This document shows positions 6,453-14,575 of a stretch of 14,575 nt of DNA, in pieces. Position 1 is the first letter of the stretch, and every line of letters starts with the position of its first letter. The notes below the pieces were generated by a model. That model was not told where the DNA came from, searched no databases, and worked only from the letters and a program-made list of their open reading frames with translations. The stretch lies in contig JABXKX010000280.1 of assembly GCA_013619035.1 (NCBI GenBank), positions 1 through 14,575 on the forward strand, in the 5' to 3' direction. Both the position numbers and the translations under genes were made by a program. This stretch comes from Peptostreptococcaceae bacterium. Its GTDB lineage: Bacteria; Bacillota_A; Clostridia; Peptostreptococcales; Acidaminobacteraceae.

Positions 6453-7926
6453 CAGAAGTAGTGGTATCTTAATGCATATTACTTCTTTACCAAATAAACA
6501 AGGCATTGGTACTTTTGGTAAAGAGTCATATGATTTCATAGATTTTCTTAAGAAATCAGGACAAAGCTATTGGCAACTGTTGCCTATAGGTCCAACTGGA
6601 TATGGTGATTCGCCTTATCAATCTTTATCAACATTTGCAGGCAATATTCTATTAATCGATTTAGAAGTATTAAAGAATAAAAAACTTTTAACAGATGCTG
6701 ACTTTAAAGGCAGAAAATTTGGCCGAAACGATGAAGTGATAGATTTTACAAATGTTAATAAAGAAAAAATCGAATTGCTGAGATTAGCATTTGAAAGAGG
6801 AAAAATAGCTTATAAAAGAGAAATGGATACATTTACTGAGGAACATACTTGGTTAAGTGATTATACATTGTTTATGGCTTTAAAATATCATCATGGATTA
6901 AAATCTTGGCAAGAATGGCCAAAGGCACTTAGAACAAGAGATAAGAAAGCTTTGGAACTTGCTAGAGAAATTCATAAAGATGAAATGAGATTTTGGACTT
7001 TTGTTCAATATCTCTTCTTTAAACAATGGCATGAACTAAAAGTATATGCCAATAAAAATGGTGTTGAAATGATTGGTGATATTCCAATTTATGTAGCTGA
7101 AGACAGTTCAGATGTATGGGCAAATCCGGAGTTGTTTTTACTTGATAAAGACAATAGACCCGTTTGCGTATCAGGGTGTCCACCAGATGCATTTTCTGCA
7201 ACAGGTCAGTTATGGGGCAATCCTATATACAACTGGGATCTGATGGAAGAAAATAATTATGCTTGGTGGATTGAGAGAATTAGAGCAAGTTATGAACTCT
7301 TTGATGTGGTGAGAATAGATCATTTCAGAGGATTTGAATCGTATTGGTCTATACCGGGTGGTGCTAAAACTGCAGAAAAAGGTGAGTGGATCAAAGGTCC
7401 TGAAATGAAACTATTTGATGCGATTAAAGAAGAATTAGGTGAACTAAAAGTTATTGCTGAAGATTTAGGTTTCTTAACTAAAGAAGTTGCAAACTTTAAA
7501 GATGCATCGGGTTATCCCGGTATGAAAGTACTGGAATTTGCATTTGATACAAAAGAAGAAAGTGATTATCTACCACATAACTATGATACCAATTGTTTTG
7601 TTTACACAGGTACACACGACAATGATACGGTACTAGGGTGGTTTAATAATACGGATCAAGACGATATTGATAAAGCCATTGATTACCTTAAACTGACTAA
7701 AGAAGAAGGGTATCATTGGGGTTTCATTAGAGGTGCTTGGTCGTCTGTTGGTGTTGTAGCTGTCGCTCAAATGCAAGATTTTTTAGGTCTTGATGAAAAG
7801 AGTAGAATGAACATCCCATCAACTATTGGCGGTAACTGGGAATGGCGTATGAAGCCGGGACAGTTAACGGACGAATTGGCGAAGAAAATTATGAATATGA
7901 CAAAATTATATGGAAGGTTGTGCTAA
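6445..7926 (+). CDS. malQ: 4-alpha-glucanotransferase (amylomaltase, GH77)
   Basis: A cytoplasmic disproportionating enzyme that moves maltosyl or longer units between maltodextrins, releasing glucose and producing chains long enough for phosphorylase. It has 493 residues, the compact length of Thermus/Bacillus-type enzymes and shorter than E. coli MalQ. The GH77 catalytic triad is visible: nucleophile D292 in RIDHFRG, acid/base E339 in IAEDLG, and D392 in THDND. The N-terminal SSGILMHITSLP and GPTGYGDSPYQ motifs are characteristic. The start overlaps the end of the alpha-glucosidase gene by eight bases, with AAAGGAG (6432-6438) six bases upstream, suggesting translational coupling. The phosphorylase gene starts directly after it. 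Confidence 0.96.
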   Translation: MFNRSSGILMHITSLPNKQGIGTFGKESYDFIDFLKKSGQSYWQLLPIGPTGYGDSPYQSLSTFAGNILLIDLEVLKNKKLLTDADFKGRKFGRNDEVIDFTNVNKEKIELLRLAFERGKIAYKREMDTFTEEHTWLSDYTLFMALKYHHGLKSWQEWPKALRTRDKKALELAREIHKDEMRFWTFVQYLFFKQWHELKVYANKNGVEMIGDIPIYVAEDSSDVWANPELFLLDKDNRPVCVSGCPPDAFSATGQLWGNPIYNWDLMEENNYAWWIERIRASYELFDVVRIDHFRGFESYWSIPGGAKTAEKGEWIKGPEMKLFDAIKEELGELKVIAEDLGFLTKEVANFKDASGYPGMKVLEFAFDTKEESDYLPHNYDTNCFVYTGTHDNDTVLGWFNNTDQDDIDKAIDYLKLTKEEGYHWGFIRGAWSSVGVVAVAQMQDFLGLDEKSRMNIPSTIGGNWEWRMKPGQLTDELAKKIMNMTKLYGRLC

Positions 7927-7927
7927 A

Positions 7928-10315
7928 ATGAATTCATTTAACAAGGAAAACTTTATCAAAACGGTTAAAGATGCAACAAGAATGAAGTATGCTAAATCTT
8001 TTGATACTGCATTTGAGTATGAAAAATTCAATGCTGTGTCAATGACATTAATGCAAATGCTATCTGAAGATTGGGAGAAAACAACTGAAAAGTACGCAAC
8101 TAAAAAACAAGCGAGTTACTTATCAGCAGAATTCTTAATGGGTAGAGCTTTAGGTAATAACTTATTGAGTTTAGGTCTTTATGATGAAGTAAAAGAAGCT
8201 CTTGATGAACTGGGTATTGATCTGAATACTGTTGAAGAAGCAGAAGAAGATGCCGGTTTAGGTAATGGTGGACTAGGTCGTTTAGCAGCATGTTTCTTAG
8301 ACTCAGCAGCATCTGAAGATATTCCATTAACAGGTTATGGTATCCGATACGACTTTGGTATCTTTAAACAAAAGTTTGAAGAGGGTCGTCAAGTAGAGAT
8401 GGTAGATAACTGGTTAAAGTATGGTGATCCATGGTCAGTAAGAAGAATTGAAGACAAAGTTTTGATTGAATTTGCTGATGAAACAATCCAAGCGATTCCA
8501 TACGATACACCAATCGTAGGTTATGGTACAGATAACATCAACACGTTAAGACTTTGGAAGGCTGAATCAGTTGATGCATTTGATTTCAAATTATTCAATG
8601 ATCAAGCTTATGATGAATCAGTGGCACTTAAGAATTCAGCAGAAGATATTTCAAGAGTACTGTATCCAAATGATTCAGAACAAGCAGGTAAAATTTTAAG
8701 ATTAAAACAACAATATTTCTTTGTATCTGCATCATTACAAGATATGTTAAAGAAATTTAAAGCTAAATTTGATGGTACAGTAGATTACAATGCATTCCCT
8801 GAGCACTATGCAATCCAATTGAATGATACACATCCAGCAGTTGCTATTCCTGAGATGATGCGTCTGTTAATGGATCAAGAGGGTCTTTCATGGGAAGCTG
8901 CATGGGCAATTGTAACAAAGACATTTGCTTATACAAACCATACAATTTTATCAGAAGCATTAGAGCAATGGTGGAATGGTTTCTATCAAGAAATTTTACC
9001 AAGAATTTATGAAATCTTAGTTCAAATTGATGAACAATTTGTGGTAGATTTAACTGCACTTAACTATTCTGAAGAAAAAATTGAGTCAATGAGAATTATT
9101 TCAGATAATATGATCAAAATGGCTTGGTTATCAATCTATGGTTGTCATACCGTTAATGGTGTTGCTTATCTTCATACAGAATTATTAAAGCATCAAGAAT
9201 TAAATGATTGGTATGTATTATATCCAAACAAGTTCCAAAATAAAACAAACGGTATTACTCAAAGAAGATGGATGGCTCTTGCAAACAAAGAATTATCATC
9301 ATACGTTACTGAGTTACTGGGTAGCAATGAATGGATCAGTAATTTAGAGTTGATTAAAGGATTAGAAAAACATGCGGATGATGAAGCTGTTTTAGAAAAA
9401 TTCATGGCAATCAAGCGTGAAAAGAAAGTTCAACTTGCAGAGTATATCTTAGAACATGAGGGTATTGAAATTGATCCGGATTCATTATTTGATATTCAAG
9501 TTAAAAGACTTCATGAATACAAACGTCAATTATTAAATGCATTCCATATATTAGATCTTTACCATAGAATCAAAGCGAATCCTTCAATGGATATTGTTAA
9601 ACGTACATTTATTTTCGGTGCGAAATCAGCTCCCGGTTACAAACGTGCTAAGTCAATCATTAAATTCATCAACGATATTGCAGAACTTGTAAACAATGAT
9701 GAAGATGTAGCAGGTAGAATCAAAGTTGTATTTGTACAAAACTATAGAGTATCTTATGGTCATAGAATTTTCCCAGCTGCTGATTTATCAGAACAAATTT
9801 CTACAGCAGGTAAAGAGGCTTCTGGTACTGGAAACATGAAATTCATGTTAAATGGAACGCCAACAATTGGAACACTTGATGGTGCAAACGTTGAGATTGT
9901 TGAAGAAGCTGGAGAAGAGAATAACTTTATCTTTGGTTTAACTGTTGATGATATTGAAAAAATTAAAGATTCTTATGATCCTAAAGAATCATATATGTCA
10001 GTAGAAGGTCTTAAAGAAGTTGTTGATGCACTAATTGATGTCTCATTTGATTATACAGGTGATGAAGATATGCAAGAATTGTATTCTGCATTATTAAGAG
10101 GTACACATTGGCATAAAGCGGATAACTACTTCATCTTTAAAGATTTTGATGCATATAGAAAGAAGCAAATGGATGTAGACGCAGCATTTAGAAACAAAAA
10201 AGAGTGGGCTAGAATGTGTTGGATGAATATGTGCAATGCTTCAAAGTTCAGTAGTGATAGAACAATCCTAGAATACGCAAAAGACATTTGGTCAATCGAG
10301 AAAAACAGAATTTAG
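7928..10315 (+). CDS. glgP: Glycogen/maltodextrin phosphorylase (GT35)
   Basis: Cleaves alpha-1,4-glucan ends with phosphate to give glucose-1-phosphate in the cytoplasm. It has 795 residues, close to bacterial phosphorylases and shorter than muscle phosphorylase. The PLP lysine is K638 in EASGTGNMKFMLNGT. Other conserved blocks are GNGGLGRLAACFLDS, LNDTHP, TNHT, TNGITQRRW and VKRLHEYKRQ. I chose ATG 7928, with GGAAGG (7912-7917) ten bases upstream. An in-frame ATG at 7910 has no ribosome binding site and lies within malQ. Because the neighbours are malQ and pullulanase and no glycogen-synthesis gene is present, a maltodextrin phosphorylase role (malP) is at least as likely as glycogen turnover. 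Its TAG stop overlaps the AGGAGG of the pullulanase gene. Confidence 0.95.
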   Translation: MNSFNKENFIKTVKDATRMKYAKSFDTAFEYEKFNAVSMTLMQMLSEDWEKTTEKYATKKQASYLSAEFLMGRALGNNLLSLGLYDEVKEALDELGIDLNTVEEAEEDAGLGNGGLGRLAACFLDSAASEDIPLTGYGIRYDFGIFKQKFEEGRQVEMVDNWLKYGDPWSVRRIEDKVLIEFADETIQAIPYDTPIVGYGTDNINTLRLWKAESVDAFDFKLFNDQAYDESVALKNSAEDISRVLYPNDSEQAGKILRLKQQYFFVSASLQDMLKKFKAKFDGTVDYNAFPEHYAIQLNDTHPAVAIPEMMRLLMDQEGLSWEAAWAIVTKTFAYTNHTILSEALEQWWNGFYQEILPRIYEILVQIDEQFVVDLTALNYSEEKIESMRIISDNMIKMAWLSIYGCHTVNGVAYLHTELLKHQELNDWYVLYPNKFQNKTNGITQRRWMALANKELSSYVTELLGSNEWISNLELIKGLEKHADDEAVLEKFMAIKREKKVQLAEYILEHEGIEIDPDSLFDIQVKRLHEYKRQLLNAFHILDLYHRIKANPSMDIVKRTFIFGAKSAPGYKRAKSIIKFINDIAELVNNDEDVAGRIKVVFVQNYRVSYGHRIFPAADLSEQISTAGKEASGTGNMKFMLNGTPTIGTLDGANVEIVEEAGEENNFIFGLTVDDIEKIKDSYDPKESYMSVEGLKEVVDALIDVSFDYTGDEDMQELYSALLRGTHWHKADNYFIFKDFDAYRKKQMDVDAAFRNKKEWARMCWMNMCNASKFSSDRTILEYAKDIWSIEKNRI

Positions 10316-10323
10316 GAGGCCAT

Positions 10324-13299
10324 ATGAAAAAAGTACTTGCAAGTCTACTAATCCTGTTGCAACTTATTTTTATATTCCCAATGCAATCGCTTGCGTTTGA
10401 TGAACAAACAACAGTGATCGTACATTATCAAGAAGCAGAAGGAAATGAGAAAGATTGGAACTTATGGATTTGGCCTGCAGGTGGCGAGGGTAGTGTTTAT
10501 GATTTTACCGGAGAAGATAACTTCGGTAAAATCGCCACTATTACGTTACCGGGTAATCATGACAATGTAGGATTTATAGTTAGAACAGAATCATGGGAAA
10601 AAGATACTTCAAATGATAGGTTTATAGAACAGTTTAACAATGGTGTTGGAGAAATATGGCTTATAGGTGGACAAGAAGCGGTCTACTATGAGAATCCAGA
10701 AGGTCCAGATGTTATACTTGATGAACAGGTAACACTTGATATTAATTATCACAATTATGATGAGAATTATGCGAATATTTCAGCAATTGTTTATGCAGAT
10801 GACTCTAATAAACAAACGATTTCATTAGAAAAAATAACTGATTTTGGTGTGTCGGCTGAAATATTATTAACAGATACTTTAAATCAAGAAAAAATAGTTG
10901 TTGAGATATTAACCGATGATCATTTGATCGGTAGTTTTGATGTCAAAAAGATAAAGGATGGCAAGGCTGATATTTACCTTGTTGAGAACAATGAAAGAGT
11001 ATTTTATACACCTTCAGATGCCGTTTATAAACCTAAAGCGGTTACGGCTAAACTAAGTGATACACAAACTATTTTACTGGAAACCAATATGCCATTTAAA
11101 GCAACAGAAGAAACTATGTCAGTTATGGTAAATGGTAAAAGTGCCCCAATTGATAGTTTGAACTTTGAGATGGTTAACAATGACTTTAATGGACAAAGTG
11201 GTATCGTAAAACTTTCTGACAAAGTCAGTTATACAGATGATATTGTCATTATTATACCAAAATTTGATGAGATCAATGTTCAATTGGGTGATGTGTATGA
11301 TACAGAGGAATTTAGAACACACTATACATACAATGGCTCCGATTTAGGACCAACTTATTTAAGTAACTCAACTACTTTTAAGGTGTGGGCACCAACAGCA
11401 CAGGATATCAATCTGGTTCTATTTGATGATTATAGCTCAGAAGTATCTGAAAGATATGATATGATTTTTGATCAAACCGGTGTATGGACTGCCACGGTAA
11501 GTGGTGATTTACATAACCAGTTGTATGCTTATGAAGTGAAACATCAAAGTGATTATGAATTTGTTGTGGATCCTTATGCCAAAGGTGTATCGGTAAATGG
11601 TGTAAGAAGTGCTGTGATTGATTTAGAAAGAACCAACCCTAAGTTGTGGGACGTAGATTATAAAACAAATTTCACAAGTATTACAGATGCTATTATGTAT
11701 GAAGTACATGTGCGTGACTTATCAATGCATTCACAGTCAGGTATAAAAAATAAAGGGTTGTTTTTAGGATTTGCTGAAACGGGTACAACAACCAACGATG
11801 GGTATTCAACGGGATTGGATTATATCAAAGAACTTGGTGTAACACATATTCAGTTCATGCCGATTTATGATTATGGTTCAGTTGATGAATCAAAAGATGA
11901 TTATCAATATAACTGGGGTTATGATCCGGTGAATTACAATGCTTTAGAGGGTAGTTATGCCTCGGATCCCTTTGCACCAGATGTGAGAATTAATGAATTT
12001 AAACAAGCCGTACAAGCCATTCATGATGAAGGTATGAAAGTGACAATGGATGTAGTTTACAATCATGTGTTTAGCTTAAACGCCATGGCATTTGAAAAAC
12101 TTGTACCGGGTTATTATTTTAGAAAAGAAGAAACAGGAAACTATGCCAATGGATCAGGCTGTGGCAATGAAACAGCATCAGAAAGACCAATGGTAAGAAA
12201 GTTCATTGTTGATTCTGTCACTTATCTAGCAAATGAATACAACTTGGATGGATTTAGATTTGACTTAATGGGTTTACATGATGTTGATACGATGAATCAA
12301 GTCAGAGCTTCTTTAAATGAAATCGATCCATCAATCACTATTATAGGTGAAGGTTGGAATATGGGTAATGTGTTAAATGAAGACTCAAAAGCCAATCAAA
12401 ATCAAGCTCATTTGATGTCTGGCATTGCTCATTTTAATGATACCATTCGAGATGGATTAAAAGGATCGGTATTTGATAGTTTGGATCAAGGGTTTGTTAA
12501 TGGAAAACCAGGTATGGAATCTGTTGTCTTTTCAGGCATTGTAGGTGGTATTGTTCTTGATGATATCAGTACTTGGGGTGATATTGAACCAACTCAAAGT
12601 GTGACGTATGTAGAAGCTCATGATAACAATACACTTTATGATAAACTTAAATTATCCAATCCTGAATCTAAACCAGCTGAAATAAAAAAAATGCATCTGC
12701 TAGCGGATTCAATTGTTCTGACATCACAAGGGGTAACATTTATCCATGCGGGTCAAGAGTTCCTGAGAACAAAATTAGGAGATGAAAACAGTTATAAATC
12801 TAGTGATATTGTTAACAGACTGGATTGGCTAAGACGTGAAAAAAACAATGATACGGTTGAATACTTCAAGGGTCTTATAAAGTTAAAAAAGGAACATAAA
12901 GCATTTAGATTTTCTACTAAAGAGGAGATTCAAAACAGTATCACACCTCTGAGTTTAGAAAATAATGTGATTGCTTATCATATAACGAGTGATGATGTTT
13001 GGGAATCAATTGTCGTCATTCATAATGCAAATACAGAGGCTGTATCAGTATCGCTTCCTGAAAATGCTGTTTGGGAAGTGGTTGTAAAAGAAGGTCAAGC
13101 TGGGATTGAATCTATAGAATCGGTTTCAGGAGATGACGTGATGGTATCTGGAATCGATACAGTCGTCATGTATAAATCATCTGATATAGATACTGGAAAT
13201 ACGACTAAAGATGCTTCAAATATGATTTATGTGTATATAGGCGTGATACTATTAGTTGCAGCTGGTGGCGTAATAATTATTAAAAAAAGAACTAAATAA
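10324..13299 (+). CDS. Secreted, membrane-anchored type I pullulanase (CBM41-CBM48-GH13)
   Basis: Hydrolyses alpha-1,6 branch points of pullulan, amylopectin or glycogen outside the cell. The 991 residues comprise a signal peptide (1-24, cleavage likely after SLA), a CBM41 glucan-binding module (about 26-120), an unassigned beta-rich stretch (about 125-340), CBM48 (about 345-440), a GH13_14-type barrel (about 450-870), a C-terminal beta domain, and a membrane helix (967-986) followed by KKRTK. The pullulanase signature YNWGYDP is at 529-535. Catalytic residues are nucleophile D647 (DGFRFD), acid/base E676 (GEGWN) and D767 (EAHDN). ATG 10324 follows AGGAGG (10314-10319) by four bases; an upstream in-frame TTG at 10288 lies inside glgP. 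The C-terminus resembles a sorting signal without LPXTG (DIDTGN at 954-959). It is the last gene of the operon, followed by a terminator. Dual amylopullulanase activity is possible. Confidence 0.95.
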   Translation: MKKVLASLLILLQLIFIFPMQSLAFDEQTTVIVHYQEAEGNEKDWNLWIWPAGGEGSVYDFTGEDNFGKIATITLPGNHDNVGFIVRTESWEKDTSNDRFIEQFNNGVGEIWLIGGQEAVYYENPEGPDVILDEQVTLDINYHNYDENYANISAIVYADDSNKQTISLEKITDFGVSAEILLTDTLNQEKIVVEILTDDHLIGSFDVKKIKDGKADIYLVENNERVFYTPSDAVYKPKAVTAKLSDTQTILLETNMPFKATEETMSVMVNGKSAPIDSLNFEMVNNDFNGQSGIVKLSDKVSYTDDIVIIIPKFDEINVQLGDVYDTEEFRTHYTYNGSDLGPTYLSNSTTFKVWAPTAQDINLVLFDDYSSEVSERYDMIFDQTGVWTATVSGDLHNQLYAYEVKHQSDYEFVVDPYAKGVSVNGVRSAVIDLERTNPKLWDVDYKTNFTSITDAIMYEVHVRDLSMHSQSGIKNKGLFLGFAETGTTTNDGYSTGLDYIKELGVTHIQFMPIYDYGSVDESKDDYQYNWGYDPVNYNALEGSYASDPFAPDVRINEFKQAVQAIHDEGMKVTMDVVYNHVFSLNAMAFEKLVPGYYFRKEETGNYANGSGCGNETASERPMVRKFIVDSVTYLANEYNLDGFRFDLMGLHDVDTMNQVRASLNEIDPSITIIGEGWNMGNVLNEDSKANQNQAHLMSGIAHFNDTIRDGLKGSVFDSLDQGFVNGKPGMESVVFSGIVGGIVLDDISTWGDIEPTQSVTYVEAHDNNTLYDKLKLSNPESKPAEIKKMHLLADSIVLTSQGVTFIHAGQEFLRTKLGDENSYKSSDIVNRLDWLRREKNNDTVEYFKGLIKLKKEHKAFRFSTKEEIQNSITPLSLENNVIAYHITSDDVWESIVVIHNANTEAVSVSLPENAVWEVVVKEGQAGIESIESVSGDDVMVSGIDTVVMYKSSDIDTGNTTKDASNMIYVYIGVILLVAAGGVIIIKKRTK

Positions 13300-13301
13300 C
13301 C

Positions 13302-13332
13302 AAAAAATGTTAGCCTTGGCTAACATTTTTTT
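13302..13332 (+). terminator. Rho-independent terminator of the alpha-glucan operon
   Basis: AAAAAATGTTAGC (13302-13314) pairs with GCTAACATTTTTT (13319-13331) around a CTTG loop, ending in a T tract. It starts three bases after the pullulanase stop. The A-rich left flank makes it potentially bidirectional. Confidence 0.9.
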
Positions 13333-13360
13333 ATTTTTGTGTAAGCATTTATATTTAGTG

Positions 13361-13392
13361 TAGGTGATGAAACTGTTGATATAACTTTATTA
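13361..13392. repeat. Partial duplicate of the downstream LacI promoter region
   Basis: TAGGTGAT (13361-13368) and TATAACTTTATTA (13380-13392) recur in the same order at 13505-13512 and 13520-13532. The first block is identical and the second has one mismatch; the gap is 11 bases here and 7 there. The downstream copy contains the -10 of the second regulator's promoter. The upstream copy lacks a good -35, so it may be a decayed promoter or chance similarity in AT-rich DNA. Confidence 0.35.
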
Positions 13393-13496
13393 CATGAATT
13401 ACACACTTAGAAAGTGGCGAAAATACATTTCTTGTAATATCCAACAAATTTATGGTATTCTTGTAGGGCGTATAATAGTGAAATTGTATGGATGCC

Positions 13497-13525
13497 TTGA
13501 CACTTAGGTGATTTCGTTCTATAAT
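13497..13525 (+). promoter_or_regulatory. Consensus sigma-A promoter of the second LacI-family gene
   Basis: Perfect TTGACA (13497-13502) and TATAAT (13520-13525) hexamers are separated by 17 bases. Transcription should start near 13532, at the edge of the operator palindrome. A promoter this strong in front of a regulator implies tight repression or an operon of highly expressed genes beyond the window. Confidence 0.85.
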
Positions 13526-13532
13526 TTTATTA

Positions 13533-13546
13533 TGCAAACGGTTGCA
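13533..13546. promoter_or_regulatory. LacI/MalR-type operator upstream of the second regulator
   Basis: TGCAAACGGTTGCA is a 14-base palindrome with a central CpG; six of seven base pairs are symmetric. It overlaps the expected transcription start. The GCAAACG half resembles known MalR operators of Gram-positive cocci (GCAAACGTTTGC core) and differs from the GGAAACG half-site of the first operon. A further small inverted repeat, TTGCA-N5-TGCAA (13542-13556), overlaps its right half. Binding by the adjacent regulator is inference; a CcpA-type site is the alternative. Confidence 0.7.
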
Positions 13547-13599
13547 GAATGTGCAATCTGTTAATGCAATGCATCAATTATAAATGATAGGGTGGGAAA

Positions 13600-14575
13600 A
13601 TGAGAGTTACTATAAAAGAAGTTGCAAAACTAGCCAATGTATCTCCATCAACGGTATCTAGAGTTTTGACAGAGCATCCAAAGATCAGTCAAGCAACAAA
13701 AGAACGTGTATGGAAAGCGATGAAAGAGTTAGACTATCATCCGAATGTAACCGCTAGAAAATTAGCAACAAATGCTACCAAAACAATTGGATTGGTTTTA
13801 CCTAATGATATAAAATTATTAGCAGAAAACCCATTTTTTATACAGGTTTTAACAGGTATTACTTCTTATGCTCAGGCTAAAGGGTATTATATCATGTTGA
13901 CCAATGCAGCAGCTGAAGAAGGTGAAATAGAAGCACTTAACCACCTATTCAGATCAAACTTAATCGATGGTGTTATCATGACTGTTGTAAGAGAAAATGA
14001 TCAGTGCGCTAAGTTCTTAAATGAAAACAATCACCCATATGTTGTGATTGGTAAACCAAACGATACAGATAATACTTTATGGGTTGATAATGATAACTTT
14101 CAAGCCATGTATGAAATGGTAAATTACATAATTAGATTGGGCAATCAAAAAATTGCTTTTATTGGAGGTAGTAGTGCTTTAACTGTTACCAAGAATAGAC
14201 GATCAGGTTATGAAATGGCTCTTACCAATCGTGGTATTCATTATGATGATTCTTTGGTTAAGAGTGTTAAATTCTCTGAAGCAGGAGGATATGAAGCCGC
14301 AAAAACATTGTTAAAAGATAATGATATAGATGCCATTGCAACGACCGATGATTTGATTGCTGTAGGTGCTCTAAAAGCGGTAAAAGAAGCCAATAAAGAC
14401 ATTATTGTTACTGGATTTAATAATACGCCAATCGGCAGCTATCAGAATCCACCTATACCAACGGTTGAAATCAACGCAGTACAATTAGGTCATTATGCAG
14501 CAAGGTTATTAATTGAAAAACTTACAAAAGTAGAATCGACCATGAATAGTTATATAGTAGACACAAAACTGATAA
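13600..14575 (+). CDS. LacI-family transcriptional regulator, MalR-like, 3' end outside window
   Basis: 325 codons without a stop reach the window edge (last residues IVDTKLI). LacI proteins have about 330-340 residues, so only a short tail is missing. The helix-turn-helix (IKEVAKLANVSPSTVSRVL, about 5-23) has the S-P-S-T sequence also found in streptococcal MalR-type repressors. The hinge helix is NVTARKLATN. The C-terminal sugar-binding domain includes RLGNQKIAFIGG and a shortened ITGF-like segment (IIVTGFNNTPIG). The ATG at 13600 follows a modest AGGGTGG (13589-13595) by four bases. It is a distinct paralogue of the regulator at 3302, in the same orientation and with its own promoter and operator. 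It probably controls a maltodextrin uptake or utilisation operon continuing downstream. That role is inference from context and the MalR-like operator. Confidence 0.9.
   Translation, partial: MRVTIKEVAKLANVSPSTVSRVLTEHPKISQATKERVWKAMKELDYHPNVTARKLATNATKTIGLVLPNDIKLLAENPFFIQVLTGITSYAQAKGYYIMLTNAAAEEGEIEALNHLFRSNLIDGVIMTVVRENDQCAKFLNENNHPYVVIGKPNDTDNTLWVDNDNFQAMYEMVNYIIRLGNQKIAFIGGSSALTVTKNRRSGYEMALTNRGIHYDDSLVKSVKFSEAGGYEAAKTLLKDNDIDAIATTDDLIAVGALKAVKEANKDIIVTGFNNTPIGSYQNPPIPTVEINAVQLGHYAARLLIEKLTKVESTMNSYIVDTKLI

Noticed and set aside
7161..7168. CGTTTGCG, a MalR-like half-site inside malQ
   Set aside because: Only one half of the palindrome is present and it encodes conserved protein sequence, so it is probably chance.
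10288..10323. In-frame TTG start extending the pullulanase by 12 residues
   Set aside because: It lies inside glgP, lacks a ribosome binding site and would put polar residues ahead of a clear signal peptide.
13355..13537. A 60-codon minus-strand open frame in the intergenic region
   Set aside because: It has no good ribosome binding site, no recognisable domain, and it overlaps the consensus promoter and operator of the second LacI gene.
1..14575. CRISPR arrays, tRNA or rRNA genes, insertion sequences, phage genes or defence systems
   Set aside because: No regularly spaced repeats, transposase or phage-like frames, or tRNA/rRNA-like sequence were seen. Coding density is explained by ordinary metabolic genes.

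Overview
The window is a low-G+C, Firmicutes/Mollicutes-type chromosome segment of ordinary metabolic genes. All genes run on the + strand except a fragment at the left edge. Every Trp codon I checked is TGG, all complete genes stop at TAA or TAG, and no TGA is read through, so the standard genetic code is used. The code, the codon use (AGA-rich, AT-rich third positions) and a pullulanase anchored by a C-terminal membrane helix that lacks a true LPXTG would fit Acholeplasma or a relative. That assignment is an inference; a walled low-G+C Firmicute is the alternative.

Layout. Positions 1-37 hold the first 12 codons of a minus-strand gene, probably a YtrA-type GntR regulator, with its own promoter and a nearby inverted repeat. 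Positions 120-277 hold divergent promoters, a degenerate CIRCE-like element and a consensus promoter for htpG (278-2149, Hsp90). A strong terminator follows. Then comes a PLP enzyme of the D-cysteine desulfhydrase/ACC deaminase family (2201-3157), also closed by a terminator.

The main content is a five-gene alpha-glucan operon (3302-13299) with almost no gaps: a LacI-family regulator, a GH31 alpha-glucosidase, a GH77 4-alpha-glucanotransferase (malQ), a maltodextrin/glycogen phosphorylase (glgP/malP) and a secreted, membrane-anchored GH13 pullulanase with CBM41 and CBM48 modules. One promoter precedes it, followed by a tandem LacI-type operator just past the expected transcription start. One intrinsic terminator closes it. 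After a 267-base intergenic region, a second LacI-family regulator (13600 to the window end, MalR-like) starts behind its own consensus promoter and a different operator. Its 3' end is cut off by the window.

Working model: the pullulanase debranches alpha-glucan outside the membrane. The linear maltodextrins are imported by a transporter not in this window, possibly downstream under the second LacI protein. Inside the cell, MalQ, phosphorylase and alpha-glucosidase convert them to glucose-1-phosphate and glucose. No glycogen-synthesis genes (glgA, glgB, glgC) are present, so the phosphorylase probably serves catabolism. I found no mobile element, CRISPR array, tRNA or rRNA, and no convincing undescribed system. 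The best leads are regulatory sites and the relic-like sorting signal of the pullulanase.
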